Shown here: in pieces, positions 16,054 through 23,385 of the stretch
Layout of the letters: each line of letters opens with the position of its first letter
Numbering within the stretch: position 1 is the stretch's first letter
From: DAIOEK01 sp036746315
Lineage (GTDB): Bacteria; Chloroflexota; Anaerolineae; Anaerolineales; Anaerolineaceae
DNA: 30,193 nucleotides
Assembly (NCBI GenBank): GCA_036746315.1
Contig: DAIOEK010000037.1
Coordinates: 1 to 30,193, forward strand
Direction of reading: 5' to 3'
The notes under the pieces: generated by a model
The model's input: the letters and a program-made list of their open reading frames with translations, nothing else
Told to the model about the DNA's origin: nothing
Database searches by the model: none
Translations under genes and position numbers: made by a program

Positions 16054-17466
16054 CTACCCAACCGACCCTTCCATCTGTAATTGGATCAATCGGTTCATTT
16101 CTACCGCGTACTCCATGGGCAGTTCCTTCACCAACGGCTCAATAAAACCGGATACCACCATGGTGGTCGCATCTTCTTCCGAAAGCCCACGACTCATCAG
16201 GTAGAAGAGTTGCTCTTCACCAACTTTGGATACGGAAGCTTCGTGTCCGATGGTGACATCTTCATCATCGATTTCAATGTACGGATAGGTATCCGACCGG
16301 GATTCGGGGTCCAACAGCAGCGCATCGCAAACCACGTTGGATTTGACGTTGCCCTTGCCCTTGTAAACCTTCAGTAGACCGCGATAGGAAGTGCGCCCGC
16401 CGCCCTTGGAAATGGACTTAGAGGTGATCTTGCTGCTGGTATTCGCAGCCAGATGGATCGCTTTTCCGCCTGTGTCCTGGTATTGTCCCGGACCGGCAAA
16501 TGCCATCGACAGGATCTCGCCATGCGCGCCTTCTCCCAGCAGATAGCACGATGGGTATTTCATCGTGATCTTGGACCCCAGATTGGCATCTACCCACTCC
16601 ATGGTACCTTTCTCGTAAACGAGTGCTCGTTGGGTCACCAGGTTGTAAACATTGGTGGACCAGTTCTGTATGGTCGTATATCGCATTCGGGCATTTTTCT
16701 TGACGATGATCTCGATAACCCCGCTGTGCAGGGAATCGGTAGTATATGTGGGCGCTGTGCATCCTTCCACATAGTGGACCTGAGCGCCCTCATCCACAAT
16801 GATCAGTGAGCGTTCAAACTGCCCGATGTTGGCTTGGTTGAGGCGGAAATATGCCTGCAAAGGCAGATCAACCTTCACGCCTTTGGGTACATACACAAAA
16901 GATCCGCCCGACCACACCGCGCTGTTGAGCGCCGCGAATTTGTTATCCTCGATTGGGATTACCGTTCCAAAGTATTCGCGGAACAGGTCCGGGTGTTGGC
17001 GCAGTCCTTCTTCAATGGAAAGGAAAATAACGCCGATCTTCTTCAAATTTTCCTGAATGGAGTGATACACCATTTCGGATTCATATTGTGCGCCAACGCC
17101 AGCCAGGAACTTCCTCTCTGCTTCTGGGATTCCCAACCGGTCGAAAGTGTTTTTGATGGTGTCAGGAACGTCGTCCCAGGTTTTACCCTCTGCCTCGGCT
17201 GGCTTGATGTAATAATAAATATCATCCAATTTCAAACCGTCCAGATTGGCGCCCCAGTTGGGCATCGGACGTTGTTGAAAATGCGCCAAAGCTTTCAATC
17301 GGAACTCACGCATCCATTGTGGCTCGCCTTTCATGGTTGAAATTTGATTCACAACTTCCGCATCCAAACCCTTTTTGGCTTTATATACAAATGTATCCGG
17401 GTCCTTGAACCCATACTTGTAATCAGTAATTTGATCCAAAAATCCTGATTGTGCTTCCTTACCCAT
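16054..17466 (-). CDS. sufB: SufB, Fe-S assembly scaffold subunit
   Basis: 470-residue SufB, the scaffold subunit on which the nascent cluster forms. Typical landmarks: the N-terminal YKYGFKDPDTFVYKAKKGL, then FVYVPKGVKVDLPLQAYFR, and VEGCTAPTYTTDSLHSGV, and the C-terminal SNVVCDALLLDP with C380 and TIGHEASVS with E409. C380 and E409 are 29 residues apart, as are the known acceptor Cys and Glu of E. coli SufB (C405, E434). The length is typical. It is 15 bases downstream of sufC and 25 upstream of sufD, the canonical SufC-B-D order. Confidence 0.96.
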   Translation of the reverse strand: MGKEAQSGFLDQITDYKYGFKDPDTFVYKAKKGLDAEVVNQISTMKGEPQWMREFRLKALAHFQQRPMPNWGANLDGLKLDDIYYYIKPAEAEGKTWDDVPDTIKNTFDRLGIPEAERKFLAGVGAQYESEMVYHSIQENLKKIGVIFLSIEEGLRQHPDLFREYFGTVIPIEDNKFAALNSAVWSGGSFVYVPKGVKVDLPLQAYFRLNQANIGQFERSLIIVDEGAQVHYVEGCTAPTYTTDSLHSGVIEIIVKKNARMRYTTIQNWSTNVYNLVTQRALVYEKGTMEWVDANLGSKITMKYPSCYLLGEGAHGEILSMAFAGPGQYQDTGGKAIHLAANTSSKITSKSISKGGGRTSYRGLLKVYKGKGNVKSNVVCDALLLDPESRSDTYPYIEIDDEDVTIGHEASVSKVGEEQLFYLMSRGLSEEDATTMVVSGFIEPLVKELPMEYAVEMNRLIQLQMEGSVG

Positions 17467-17481
17467 AAGAACCTCCGCCCC

Positions 17482-18264
17482 CTAACGCTGGTCTGCTTTG
17501 CCGTTCTCTACTTTTTCGCGGATCCAGTCATATCCGTGTTGCTCGAGGTTTTGTGCCAGTTCCGCCCCGCCCGATTCAACGATTTTACCGTCCATCATCA
17601 CGTGCACAAAATCCGGATTGACATAGTTTAGAATTCGTTGGTAATGTGTAATTACCAGCACGCCCAGGTTGGGACCGCGAAGCGCGTTTACGCCATCAGA
17701 AACGATCCGTAGGGCATCGATATCCAACCCGGAATCCGTCTCATCCAAAATGGCAAAACGCGGATTTAGCATCGCCATTTGCAGAATTTCCGCGCGTTTC
17801 TTTTCGCCGCCGGAAAAACCGTCGTTGAGATACCTTCCCGCAAAGCTGTGATCCATCTTCAGGTAATCCATCCGTTCGATCATCTGTTTACGAAATTCTG
17901 GAACCGGAATGCCCTTATCCTCCGGGTTATCCGCTTTCCGCCGCGCGTTCAAGGCGGTACGTAGGAAATTGGCTAACGTAACCCCGGGGATTGCTACCGG
18001 ATATTGGAACGCCAGGAACATACCCAAACGCGACCGTTCGTCCACCTCGAGATCGAGAATGGAAATATCATCTAAAAAAACCCGCCCGGCTGTGATTTCA
18101 TAACTGGGGTGCCCCATCAGTGTATTGGCAAGTGTGGATTTTCCGGTTCCGTTGGGTCCCATAATTGCGTGAACCTCGCCTGATTTTACAACCAGGTTCA
18201 CACCCTTCAGAATTTCCTTTTCACCGATGTTGACATGCAAATCTTCGATGGTTAATTGAGACAT
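17482..18264 (-). CDS. sufC: SufC, ABC-type ATPase of Fe-S assembly
   Basis: 260-residue cytoplasmic ABC ATPase that binds SufB and SufD and drives conformational change during cluster assembly. Walker A is GPNGTGKST (K42); the signature is FSGGEKKR; Walker B is FAILDETDSGLD; the switch His is in LVITHYQRIL. ATG 18264 is preceded by TGAGGAGTACC; the four extra residues upstream are not needed. It is the first gene of the suf operon, driven by the strong promoter at 18309-18337. Confidence 0.96.
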   Translation of the reverse strand: MSQLTIEDLHVNIGEKEILKGVNLVVKSGEVHAIMGPNGTGKSTLANTLMGHPSYEITAGRVFLDDISILDLEVDERSRLGMFLAFQYPVAIPGVTLANFLRTALNARRKADNPEDKGIPVPEFRKQMIERMDYLKMDHSFAGRYLNDGFSGGEKKRAEILQMAMLNPRFAILDETDSGLDIDALRIVSDGVNALRGPNLGVLVITHYQRILNYVNPDFVHVMMDGKIVESGGAELAQNLEQHGYDWIREKVENGKADQR

Positions 18265-18308
18265 GGTACTCCTCAAACTTTTATTTACGAAATTTAATTA
18301 GCTTGCGG

Positions 18309-18337
18309 ATTATAGCATAACGGGGTAATAACGTCAA
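18309..18337 (-). promoter_or_regulatory. Strong sigma70-type promoter of the suf operon
   Basis: On the - strand: TTGACG (18337-18332), 17-base spacer, perfect TATAAT (18314-18309). It stands 45 bases upstream of the sufC start and its -35 box overlaps the dyad at 18335-18364. Confidence 0.75.
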
Positions 18338-18364
18338 TTATTATTATAATATTCATAATTATTG
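18335..18364. promoter_or_regulatory. Imperfect 30-bp dyad, candidate SufR operator
   Basis: The 30 bases from CAAT (18335) to ATTG (18364) match their reverse complement at 12 of 15 half-site positions. The dyad spans exactly from the -35 box of the suf promoter to the -35 box of the regulator promoter, where a bound dimer could block both. AT-richness makes chance symmetry easier; the assignment is inferred. Confidence 0.5.
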
Positions 18365-18390
18365 CTAAATTCTATTGCCTATGGTATAGT
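18362..18390 (+). promoter_or_regulatory. Promoter of the sufR-like gene
   Basis: TTGCTA (18362-18367), 17-base spacer, TATAGT (18385-18390). Transcription would start near 18397 and includes the GAGGGA ribosome site at 18408-18413. Divergent to the suf promoter. Confidence 0.65.
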
Positions 18391-18422
18391 AGTCACAGAT
18401 GTTATATGAGGGACAGCGTTTT

Positions 18423-19046
18423 ATGAAAACTACACGCGAAAAAGTGATGCAATCACTGTTATCCAAGCCCAGATCAACCATCCAGGAGATTGCTGATTAC
18501 GTAGGTATCAATGCAATTTCCGTCCGGCACCATATAAATGCTCTGCTCGCAGAGAATCTAATCTCCACAGATGAAGAGCGGCATGGCGTTGGGCGTCCCC
18601 GCCTGGTTTACTTCCTTACCGAAGCCGGGCAGGAAAAATTCCCCACCAGCTATCTGCGTCTGACGGGTCGTTTATTGAGCCAGTTGAAAAGCTCCATGCC
18701 CGCCGCACTGGTGGATAGCCTTTTCACTTCCATCGCACTTGATCTCTCCCAGGACTACATGGAAAAAGCAAAATCCATGTCCCTGGAAGAAAAACTGGAT
18801 CTCATTACTTCATTGCTCTCCCGTGAAGGTTTTTCGGTCGAATGGGAAAAGCATGGTGAAAACTATATCCTGGTGGAAAACTCCTGCCCCTACTATCACG
18901 TCAGCCAGGAACATCCGGAAGTATGCAATGTGGATAAAACGATGATCGCTAACATTCTATCCATACCGGTGGAAAAGATTAGCTGCGTATTGGGCGGCGG
19001 AGAGCATTGTAGCTATATTATCAGACCCGCTTTGGAAAGTGATTAA
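18423..19046 (+). CDS. sufR: SufR-like Fe-S-sensing winged-helix regulator
   Basis: 207-residue DNA-binding regulator. Residues about 5-65 form a DeoR/MarR-like winged helix (STIQEIADYVGINAISVRHH as recognition region; RHGVGRPR wing). The C-terminal part carries four cysteines for a 4Fe-4S cluster: C155 (SCPYYHV), C168 (HPEVC), C188 (ISCVLGG) and C196 (EHCSY), with the C-x12-C start seen in SufR proteins. SufR represses suf operons when its cluster is intact (established for cyanobacteria). Divergent placement next to sufC fits that role and autoregulation through the shared dyad. I chose ATG 18423 because GAGGGA lies 9 bases upstream; ATG 18399 is in frame but has no ribosome site. Confidence 0.88.
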   Translation: MKTTREKVMQSLLSKPRSTIQEIADYVGINAISVRHHINALLAENLISTDEERHGVGRPRLVYFLTEAGQEKFPTSYLRLTGRLLSQLKSSMPAALVDSLFTSIALDLSQDYMEKAKSMSLEEKLDLITSLLSREGFSVEWEKHGENYILVENSCPYYHVSQEHPEVCNVDKTMIANILSIPVEKISCVLGGGEHCSYIIRPALESD

Positions 19047-19049
19047 TTT

Positions 19050-19400
19050 ATGAATGTCTCCTCCACACCTCAACCGCTGGTCTGGGATATTGAAAGTACC
19101 CACCCTGAATTGCTGGAGCCGTTGAAAACCGCCCTGCGTGAAGTAACGGACCCGGAAATAGGGATGAATATTATTCAACTGGGATTGGTTCGCAATGTTC
19201 AGATACAGGATGAGATGCTGATTTTACACATGATCATGACCACCCCGTTCTGTCCATACGCGCCCACACTGCTTGAAAATTCCAAGGAAAAAGCAGAAAC
19301 AGTTTCCCCCTATCCCGTTTCGATCTCGTTCGGCATGGAACCCTGGGATTTCTCCATGATGGAAGACCCGACAGCTTTTGACTGGGGACTCTACCAGTAA
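19050..19400 (+). CDS. MIP18/DUF59 family protein, SufT/PaaD-like
   Basis: 116-residue MIP18-family (DUF59) protein. Family members act as late Fe-S carriers or assembly factors (SufT, the N-terminal part of ApbC/Mrp, CIA2). Seen here: VTDPEIGMNIIQLGLVRNV with the D34-P35-E36 turn, and MTTPFCPYAP with C68, the conserved Cys position. An N-terminal tail of about 20 residues precedes the domain. It lies 3 bases after the regulator gene and is probably co-transcribed, so SufR would control its own partner factor as well as suf. It is convergent with the SCP2 gene, with a 7-base gap. Confidence 0.82.
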   Translation: MNVSSTPQPLVWDIESTHPELLEPLKTALREVTDPEIGMNIIQLGLVRNVQIQDEMLILHMIMTTPFCPYAPTLLENSKEKAETVSPYPVSISFGMEPWDFSMMEDPTAFDWGLYQ

Positions 19401-19407
19401 CAAAAAA

Positions 19408-19728
19408 TTACGAAAGCAAAGTCGCCAGTTTCATCGCGGCAGAGATATCCCCCGATAATCTCAGTTTGCCGGTCATAAATGACCGCATAATATCCAATTG
19501 ACCATCCAAAAGCTTGGCAAATTCTTCAGCGTCGCACGAAAAGGTCAAAGTCGGTGCTTCTGCGGGAGCATTTACGACTCTTTTATTACCGTGATCCAAA
19601 ACAATGTGCCAGACGTCCTGTTTTTCACCGGTAATCTCTATTTGAATGATGGCGTTGACGCCTGCAATCTTTTCTGATGATATTTTGTCTGAAAAGCGCG
19701 CAATGAACGCATCACCAGTATTTTCCAT
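19408..19728 (-). CDS. SCP2 sterol-binding domain protein
   Basis: 106-residue single-domain protein of the SCP-2 lipid-binding fold. The C-terminal half shows the usual pattern: DAEEFAKLLDGQLDIMRSFM, then GKLRLSGDISAAMKLATLL. In bacteria these soluble domains are thought to bind acyl chains or other hydrophobic ligands; the substrate is unknown. ATG 19728 has GGGAG upstream. A possible -10 (TATACT, 19767-19762 on the - strand) lies before it, without a clear -35. It appears to be a single-gene unit divergent from the CorA-type gene. Confidence 0.82.
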   Translation of the reverse strand: MENTGDAFIARFSDKISSEKIAGVNAIIQIEITGEKQDVWHIVLDHGNKRVVNAPAEAPTLTFSCDAEEFAKLLDGQLDIMRSFMTGKLRLSGDISAAMKLATLLS

Positions 19729-19817
19729 CTCATCACTCCCACTCCGTTAAAATTAGCATAAAGTATACCTGCGATATTATAATTTGTGGTGATATTTTGA
19801 TCAGTTCAGGAGAAGTT

Positions 19818-20798
19818 ATGTACAAACTGGTATTTCTTTCTAATCAAAACACATTACAGCATGATCTTCCTCTGACCGAAGTATCCAATATTCTCCGGTC
19901 TGGAGAAGGTCTGCTATGGTTGGTCTTGCAGGATGCGAATGAAGAAGAAATGAACAACATCTTGCGCGATGTTTTTCATTTTCATGACCTGACAATTGAA
20001 GACTGTTTAAGTCAGGGATATCAACCCCCCAAACTGGATATCTTTGAAGATTATATCTTTCTCATCATGCACGCACTCATCCCCCATCAAGATGAACTGG
20101 AGGCATTGAGGACTGGAGAGCTGGACCTGTTTCTTGGGCACAATTTTGTTGTTACTTCTACCCGCGAAGGAGAGCTCCCACCCATTTCACGGGTATGGAA
20201 CCGGCTGGTCAGGGATGAACGTTTGTTGTCGCATGGTTCGGATTTCCTCTTCCACGCGATTTTGGATGCCTTGGTGGATGATTATCTGCCTGTATTGGAT
20301 GAAATGGATGAAGAGATCGACTGGCTCGAAGATCGGGTATTGGAGAAGCCCAACCCGGAGACCCTGCAGCGCATCCTCAGCCTGAAACATGCCACGCTCA
20401 CTTTGCGCCGTATCACTTCGCCGCAGCGCGAAATTATGAATCGCTTAAGTCGTGATTCCATTGATTTTATTGCAGAAAAATATCAAATCTACTTTCGTGA
20501 TATCTACGATCATCTCGTCCGCATCCAGGACCTTACCGATTCGGTTCGGGATATCGTATCTGGCACACTGGATATTTACCTCTCTGCCACTTCAAATCGC
20601 TTGAACGAAGTAATGAAAGCCCTCACCATTGTTTCCACCATTTTCCTGCCCCTTTCGTTTGTTGCGGGCGTTTACGGAATGAATTTTAAATACTTCCCCG
20701 AAATCAACTGGCCATACGGTTATCTTTTTGTTTGGATCGTATTTATTGCCATCGTCCTTTTGATGATATGGGTATTCCGGAAACGCGGTTGGTTATAG
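19818..20798 (+). CDS. corA: CorA-type divalent cation transporter
   Basis: 326-residue CorA family protein. The pentameric family carries Mg2+ (or Co2+, Ni2+, Zn2+) across the inner membrane. A long cytoplasmic N-terminal domain rich in charged helices (EMDEEIDWLEDRVLEKP and following) leads to two C-terminal membrane segments. Segment one ends in VAGVYGMNF with the signature GMN selectivity loop; segment two is GYLFVWIVFIAIVLLMIWV, followed by a basic tail RKRGWL. ATG 19818 has AGGAG at 19808-19812; the in-frame TTG at 19797 is upstream of that site. TATAAT at 19778-19783 is a likely -10. Nickel transport for the hydrogenase is conceivable but not supported by anything specific. Confidence 0.9.
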   Translation: MYKLVFLSNQNTLQHDLPLTEVSNILRSGEGLLWLVLQDANEEEMNNILRDVFHFHDLTIEDCLSQGYQPPKLDIFEDYIFLIMHALIPHQDELEALRTGELDLFLGHNFVVTSTREGELPPISRVWNRLVRDERLLSHGSDFLFHAILDALVDDYLPVLDEMDEEIDWLEDRVLEKPNPETLQRILSLKHATLTLRRITSPQREIMNRLSRDSIDFIAEKYQIYFRDIYDHLVRIQDLTDSVRDIVSGTLDIYLSATSNRLNEVMKALTIVSTIFLPLSFVAGVYGMNFKYFPEINWPYGYLFVWIVFIAIVLLMIWVFRKRGWL

Positions 20799-20865
20799 CT
20801 GCTTCATCATTTCTATCCCGTCGTGAATACCGTTTGCATCCTCGATCGCCCTAATTTCTTGTTCC

Positions 20866-20894
20866 TTGACTGAAATGGGCATGCAGACTAAAAT
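20866..20894 (+). promoter_or_regulatory. Promoter for the L25/CTC gene
   Basis: TTGACT (20866-20871), 17-base spacer, TAAAAT (20889-20894). It leaves a leader of about 75 bases before the ATG at 20975, which contains only short hairpins (for example ACCC-GAAC-GGGT near 20939-20950). No riboswitch is recognised. Confidence 0.6.
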
Positions 20895-20974
20895 TACCTG
20901 CCGCCTCAACTAAGCGGTAAATCAAATTAGAGCAGGGTAACCCGAACGGGTGAGAGGGCTCGAAGGATAATCAA

Positions 20975-21616
20975 ATGGAAAAGGTAGTTATTCAAGCAAC
21001 TGTTCGTAGCGTAACCGGCAAAAAAGTGCGGGCACTTCGCCGCCAGTGGCAGCTTCCCGGCGTACTGTACGGGCACAATTTTCAGTCCACCGCCATCAGC
21101 ATGGATTTGCATGAAACCAGCAAGGCTCTTGCCGGAACCACCAGCTCTTCCATCGTCAACGTCGTGGTGGATGGTAAAGAAAATGCCGCTCTGGTAAGAG
21201 AAAAGCAGCGCGATTTTATCAAAGGCACCCTGAAGCACATTGATTTCATGGTTGTCTCCCTCACCGAAAAACTTCGCGCCACGGTATCTCTTGAATTTGT
21301 CGGTGTCGCGCCTGCTGTGAAAGACCTGAATGGTATCTTGGTCACCAACCTTTCAAGTCTTGAAGTGGAATGTCTCCCCGGTGATCTTCCCGAAATGATT
21401 ACCGTGGATCTAAGCAAACTGGCTGAGATCGGTGACGTCATTCACGTAAAAGATATTGATTTGGGCAGTGCAGTGGCAATCCTTGCCCATGCGGATGAAG
21501 TAATTGCAGTTGTCAACCTCGCCCGTGAAGAAGAGGAAGAAGTGGCTACGGAAGGTACAGGAGAAGCTGAACCTGAGGTAATCGAGCGTGGAAAGAAAGA
21601 AGAAGAGGAAGAATAA
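20975..21616 (+). CDS. rplY: Ribosomal protein L25, CTC/TL5 family
   Basis: 213-residue two-domain L25. Residues about 1-90 form the 5S rRNA-binding L25 domain (TVRSVTGKKVRALRRQ, LPGVLYG, VREKQRDFIKGTLKHIDF). Residues about 95-185 form the C-terminal beta domain of CTC/TL5 proteins (LEFVGVAPAVKDLNG, LPGDLPEMITVDLS). The last 25 residues are Glu-rich, a common low-complexity tail in this family. It follows a clear promoter and ends 28 bases before a hairpin terminator, so it is a single-gene transcript. GAAGGAT at 20961-20967 serves as ribosome site. Confidence 0.94.
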   Translation: MEKVVIQATVRSVTGKKVRALRRQWQLPGVLYGHNFQSTAISMDLHETSKALAGTTSSSIVNVVVDGKENAALVREKQRDFIKGTLKHIDFMVVSLTEKLRATVSLEFVGVAPAVKDLNGILVTNLSSLEVECLPGDLPEMITVDLSKLAEIGDVIHVKDIDLGSAVAILAHADEVIAVVNLAREEEEEVATEGTGEAEPEVIERGKKEEEEE

Positions 21617-21644
21617 TTCCCTTTTTTCCCCGAATTCGTCAGAA

Positions 21645-21674
21645 AACAACACCCGGCTTTTACCGGGTGTTGTT
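21645..21674. terminator. Bidirectional intrinsic terminator between rplY and the Nudix gene
   Basis: Perfect 12-bp arms AACAACACCCGG (21645-21656) and CCGGGTGTTGTT (21663-21674) around a 6-base loop. A short T-rich tail follows on the + strand (CTTTAAT) and TTTTCT follows on the - strand. The stop codon of the convergent Nudix gene lies at its loop. Confidence 0.85.
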
Positions 21675-22265
21675 CTTTAATCCTTGGATAAAGGTTTGCA
21701 TAAACATGGCGCTGATCCCCCATAGAATTTCACCGTCATACGGGTTGTACCGGATCACCTGCCGCCTGCTGCCATCCGGTAAACCGCCGAACCATTCCAT
21801 CGACCAGTTCTGTGTATCGGCGATCCATGGCAGTGGAATGAAAAAAATCCGTGCAACCTCATCTTTTGCAGCTGTAAAGTGATAGGGATGTGAAATAATT
21901 CCCAGAAAGGGCGTGATCCGGTAATAACTGATTGTCTGCATGGGGCTCATCTGGCCGATTACTTGTACGTCTCCCGGCAAAATCCCAATTTCTTCCTGCG
22001 CCTCGCGCAGAGCAGTTTCCATCAGGCTGTTATCTTGTTCCTCTCTTGCTCCACCGGGGAAAGCCACCTGACCTTTATGATCATTTACCGTGTCTGTTCG
22101 TCGGGTCAGGATCACCTGCCATTGGTTGTCAATGCGGGAGAACAATATCAGCACGGCTGCTTCCAGATAACCGTGGATTGGCTCCAACTCAATGGAATTT
22201 AAACGGAACCCACTGTTTTGGATGATCGCAATGAACTCGTCGCGGGTAAGTTTGTTAAAATCCAC
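21660..22265 (-). CDS. Nudix hydrolase, CoA pyrophosphatase-like (NudL/NUDT7 type)
   Basis: About 201 residues. The Nudix box is complete: GGAREEQDNSLMETALREAQ continuing EEIGI, matching G-x5-E-x7-R-E-U-x-E-E-x-G-U, which binds Mg2+ and hydrolyses a nucleoside diphosphate linkage. The preceding LTRRTDTVNDHKGQVAFPGG is the NudL/NUDT7 hallmark, pointing to cleavage of CoA or CoA derivatives. Start is uncertain: GTG 22265 has GAGG at useful spacing, while TTG 22274 overlaps the trmI TGA (TTGA) but sits on top of that site. It is probably co-transcribed with trmI. The stop lies in the loop of the terminator hairpin. Confidence 0.88.
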   Translation of the reverse strand: MDFNKLTRDEFIAIIQNSGFRLNSIELEPIHGYLEAAVLILFSRIDNQWQVILTRRTDTVNDHKGQVAFPGGAREEQDNSLMETALREAQEEIGILPGDVQVIGQMSPMQTISYYRITPFLGIISHPYHFTAAKDEVARIFFIPLPWIADTQNWSMEWFGGLPDGSRRQVIRYNPYDGEILWGISAMFMQTFIQGLKNNTR

Positions 22266-22270
22266 CTGTG

Positions 22271-23113
22271 TCAATCCTCGTTTTCCATCGTATCTTTCAG
22301 CAGCGCCATGGATTCCTCGGATTCACTGATCACAACTGGTCGCGCAAAGACCAGGTAACCGGTATGCGCAACCATCCGGTCGACCGGGCGAAATCTTTCG
22401 GGTTCGGCTTTGAAAAACCGCATCGATATTTCCAGAGTATCAATGAAGCCAAATCGCTCCTGTCGCAGGGCATCCAGCACCTTGCATACCTGGTTGGTGG
22501 TCGGCAGAATGGTGCCGAAAAATCCTCCAGGTTTCAGCGCTTTGCGTACCTGCCCCATATAGTCGTACGGATTGTACATATCCAGAAAAACAGCATCCAG
22601 ATTTTCCTGCAAAAAACCTTCCCCGATATCCTGGTGGAAGAATTCAACGCGTTGTACCAGCCCAACTCTTTCGAGATTTTTTCTTGCCAGATTTTGGTTT
22701 TCCTCTTTTTGGTCATAGGTAAATACTTTGCCGCTTTCGCCAATGGAAAAGGCAAAAGCCGTGGTTAATGCACCGGATCCGGTGCCGGCTTCACCAATAC
22801 GCATCCCTGGCCCCACACCCAGGCGCAGCAGGATGTAGCCGATCTCTTTGGGATAGATGATCTGGGTATTCCGTTTAATGCCGCGCAAAATATCCGTCAA
22901 GGCCGGCTGCAATACAAAAAATGGACTGCCCATATGGCTCAAAATCTGCGATCCCCACGGTTTGCCGATGATGTCGTCATGCTTGACCACTCCGCGGTGT
23001 GATTGCAGTTCGCCGCCGGTTGTCAGTGTGATGATGAAATGCTTGTGGTTGATCCCGACCAACTCCACCAGATCGCCTTCACATGCTTCGGTACCTTGTG
23101 TATTCCAGCCCAA
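22271..23113 (-). CDS. trmI: TrmI, tRNA (adenine-58-N1)-methyltransferase
   Basis: 280-residue SAM-dependent enzyme that makes m1A58 in the tRNA T-loop. Seen: the N-terminal beta domain with EGDLVELVG and KPWGSQILS; QIIYPKEIGYILLRLGVGPG; SAM motif IGEAGTGSGALT (about 106-117); FTYDQKEENQNLARKN; and the catalytic-region stretch AVFLDMYNPYDYM. I place the start at TTG 23113: GAGGTG (23125-23120) sits 6 bases upstream and TATAAT (23149-23144) further up, so transcription begins inside the longer open frame. ATGs at 23257 and 23230 would put coding sequence across the divergent tRNA promoter. It is divergent from a tRNA gene, one of its potential substrates. Confidence 0.9.
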   Translation of the reverse strand: MGWNTQGTEACEGDLVELVGINHKHFIITLTTGGELQSHRGVVKHDDIIGKPWGSQILSHMGSPFFVLQPALTDILRGIKRNTQIIYPKEIGYILLRLGVGPGMRIGEAGTGSGALTTAFAFSIGESGKVFTYDQKEENQNLARKNLERVGLVQRVEFFHQDIGEGFLQENLDAVFLDMYNPYDYMGQVRKALKPGGFFGTILPTTNQVCKVLDALRQERFGFIDTLEISMRFFKAEPERFRPVDRMVAHTGYLVFARPVVISESEESMALLKDTMENED

Positions 23114-23211
23114 AATATTCACCTCGAAAACAGAATGTTTATGATTATAAAGGCTTTTTTCGCTTCGGTACCCATTTTGGGCTTCTACGTGCTCTCCCTG
23201 TGCTCCCTCCC

Positions 23212-23240
23212 TTGACGAAGACTGTTGCATATAGTAAGAT
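23212..23240 (+). promoter_or_regulatory. Promoter of the CAU-anticodon tRNA gene
   Basis: TTGACG (23212-23217), 17-base spacer, TAAGAT (23235-23240), about 20 bases before the mature tRNA 5' end. Confidence 0.7.
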
Positions 23241-23259
23241 ACATCCCGCTGAAGCACTC

Positions 23260-23331
23260 GGCGAGGTAGCTCAACGGTGGAGCAGGGGACTCATAAGCCC
23301 TTGGATGTGGGTTCAAATCCCACCCTCGCCA
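23260..23331 (+). tRNA. tRNA with CAU anticodon (tRNA-Met elongator or tRNA-Ile2)
   Basis: A 72-base cloverleaf. Acceptor GGCGAGG pairs with CCTCGCC, discriminator A. The D-stem is GCTC/GAGC. The anticodon loop CTCATAA gives anticodon CAT. The T-arm is GTGGG-TTCAAAT-CCCAC. The first acceptor pair is G-C, so it is not a typical initiator tRNA, which has an unpaired position 1-72. The anticodon stem GGGGA/GCCCT has a G27-T43 wobble and an A31/G39 mismatch. The anticodon arm resembles E. coli lysidine-modified tRNA-Ile2 (ACTCATAA then CTTGG), so Ile2 is a serious alternative to Met. CCA is not encoded. Confidence 0.93.
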
Positions 23332-23342
23332 CACAAAGCTGG

Positions 23343-23366
23343 AAAACCCGCAAAGGCGGGTTTTTT
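23343..23366 (+). terminator. Intrinsic terminator of the tRNA transcript
   Basis: AAAACCCGC (23343-23351), 4-base loop, GCGGGTTTT (23356-23364), with an overlapping run of six Ts (23361-23366). It starts 12 bases after the tRNA. Confidence 0.92.
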
Positions 23367-23369
23367 GTA

Positions 23370-23378
23370 TGGTATATT
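23370..23378 (+). promoter_or_regulatory. Extended -10 element for the eight-helix membrane protein gene
   Basis: TGGTATATT, an extended -10 (TG-n-TATATT), ends 7 bases before the ATG at 23386. No -35 box and no ribosome site are visible, so a leaderless transcript is the likely product. Inferred. Confidence 0.4.
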
Positions 23379-23385
23379 AATCTCC

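Noticed and set aside
19460..19490. Short palindrome CGGTCAT-AA-ATGACCG inside the SCP2 gene as a terminator for the sufR unit
   Set aside because: The arms are short, the loop is too small and no T-run follows; likely coding coincidence.
20799..20974. Riboswitch or rRNA-mimic leader before L25
   Set aside because: Only short hairpins of about four base pairs are visible and none matches a known leader.
23083..23385. Upstream extension of the membrane protein gene by 101 codons
   Set aside because: It would translate through the tRNA and its terminator.
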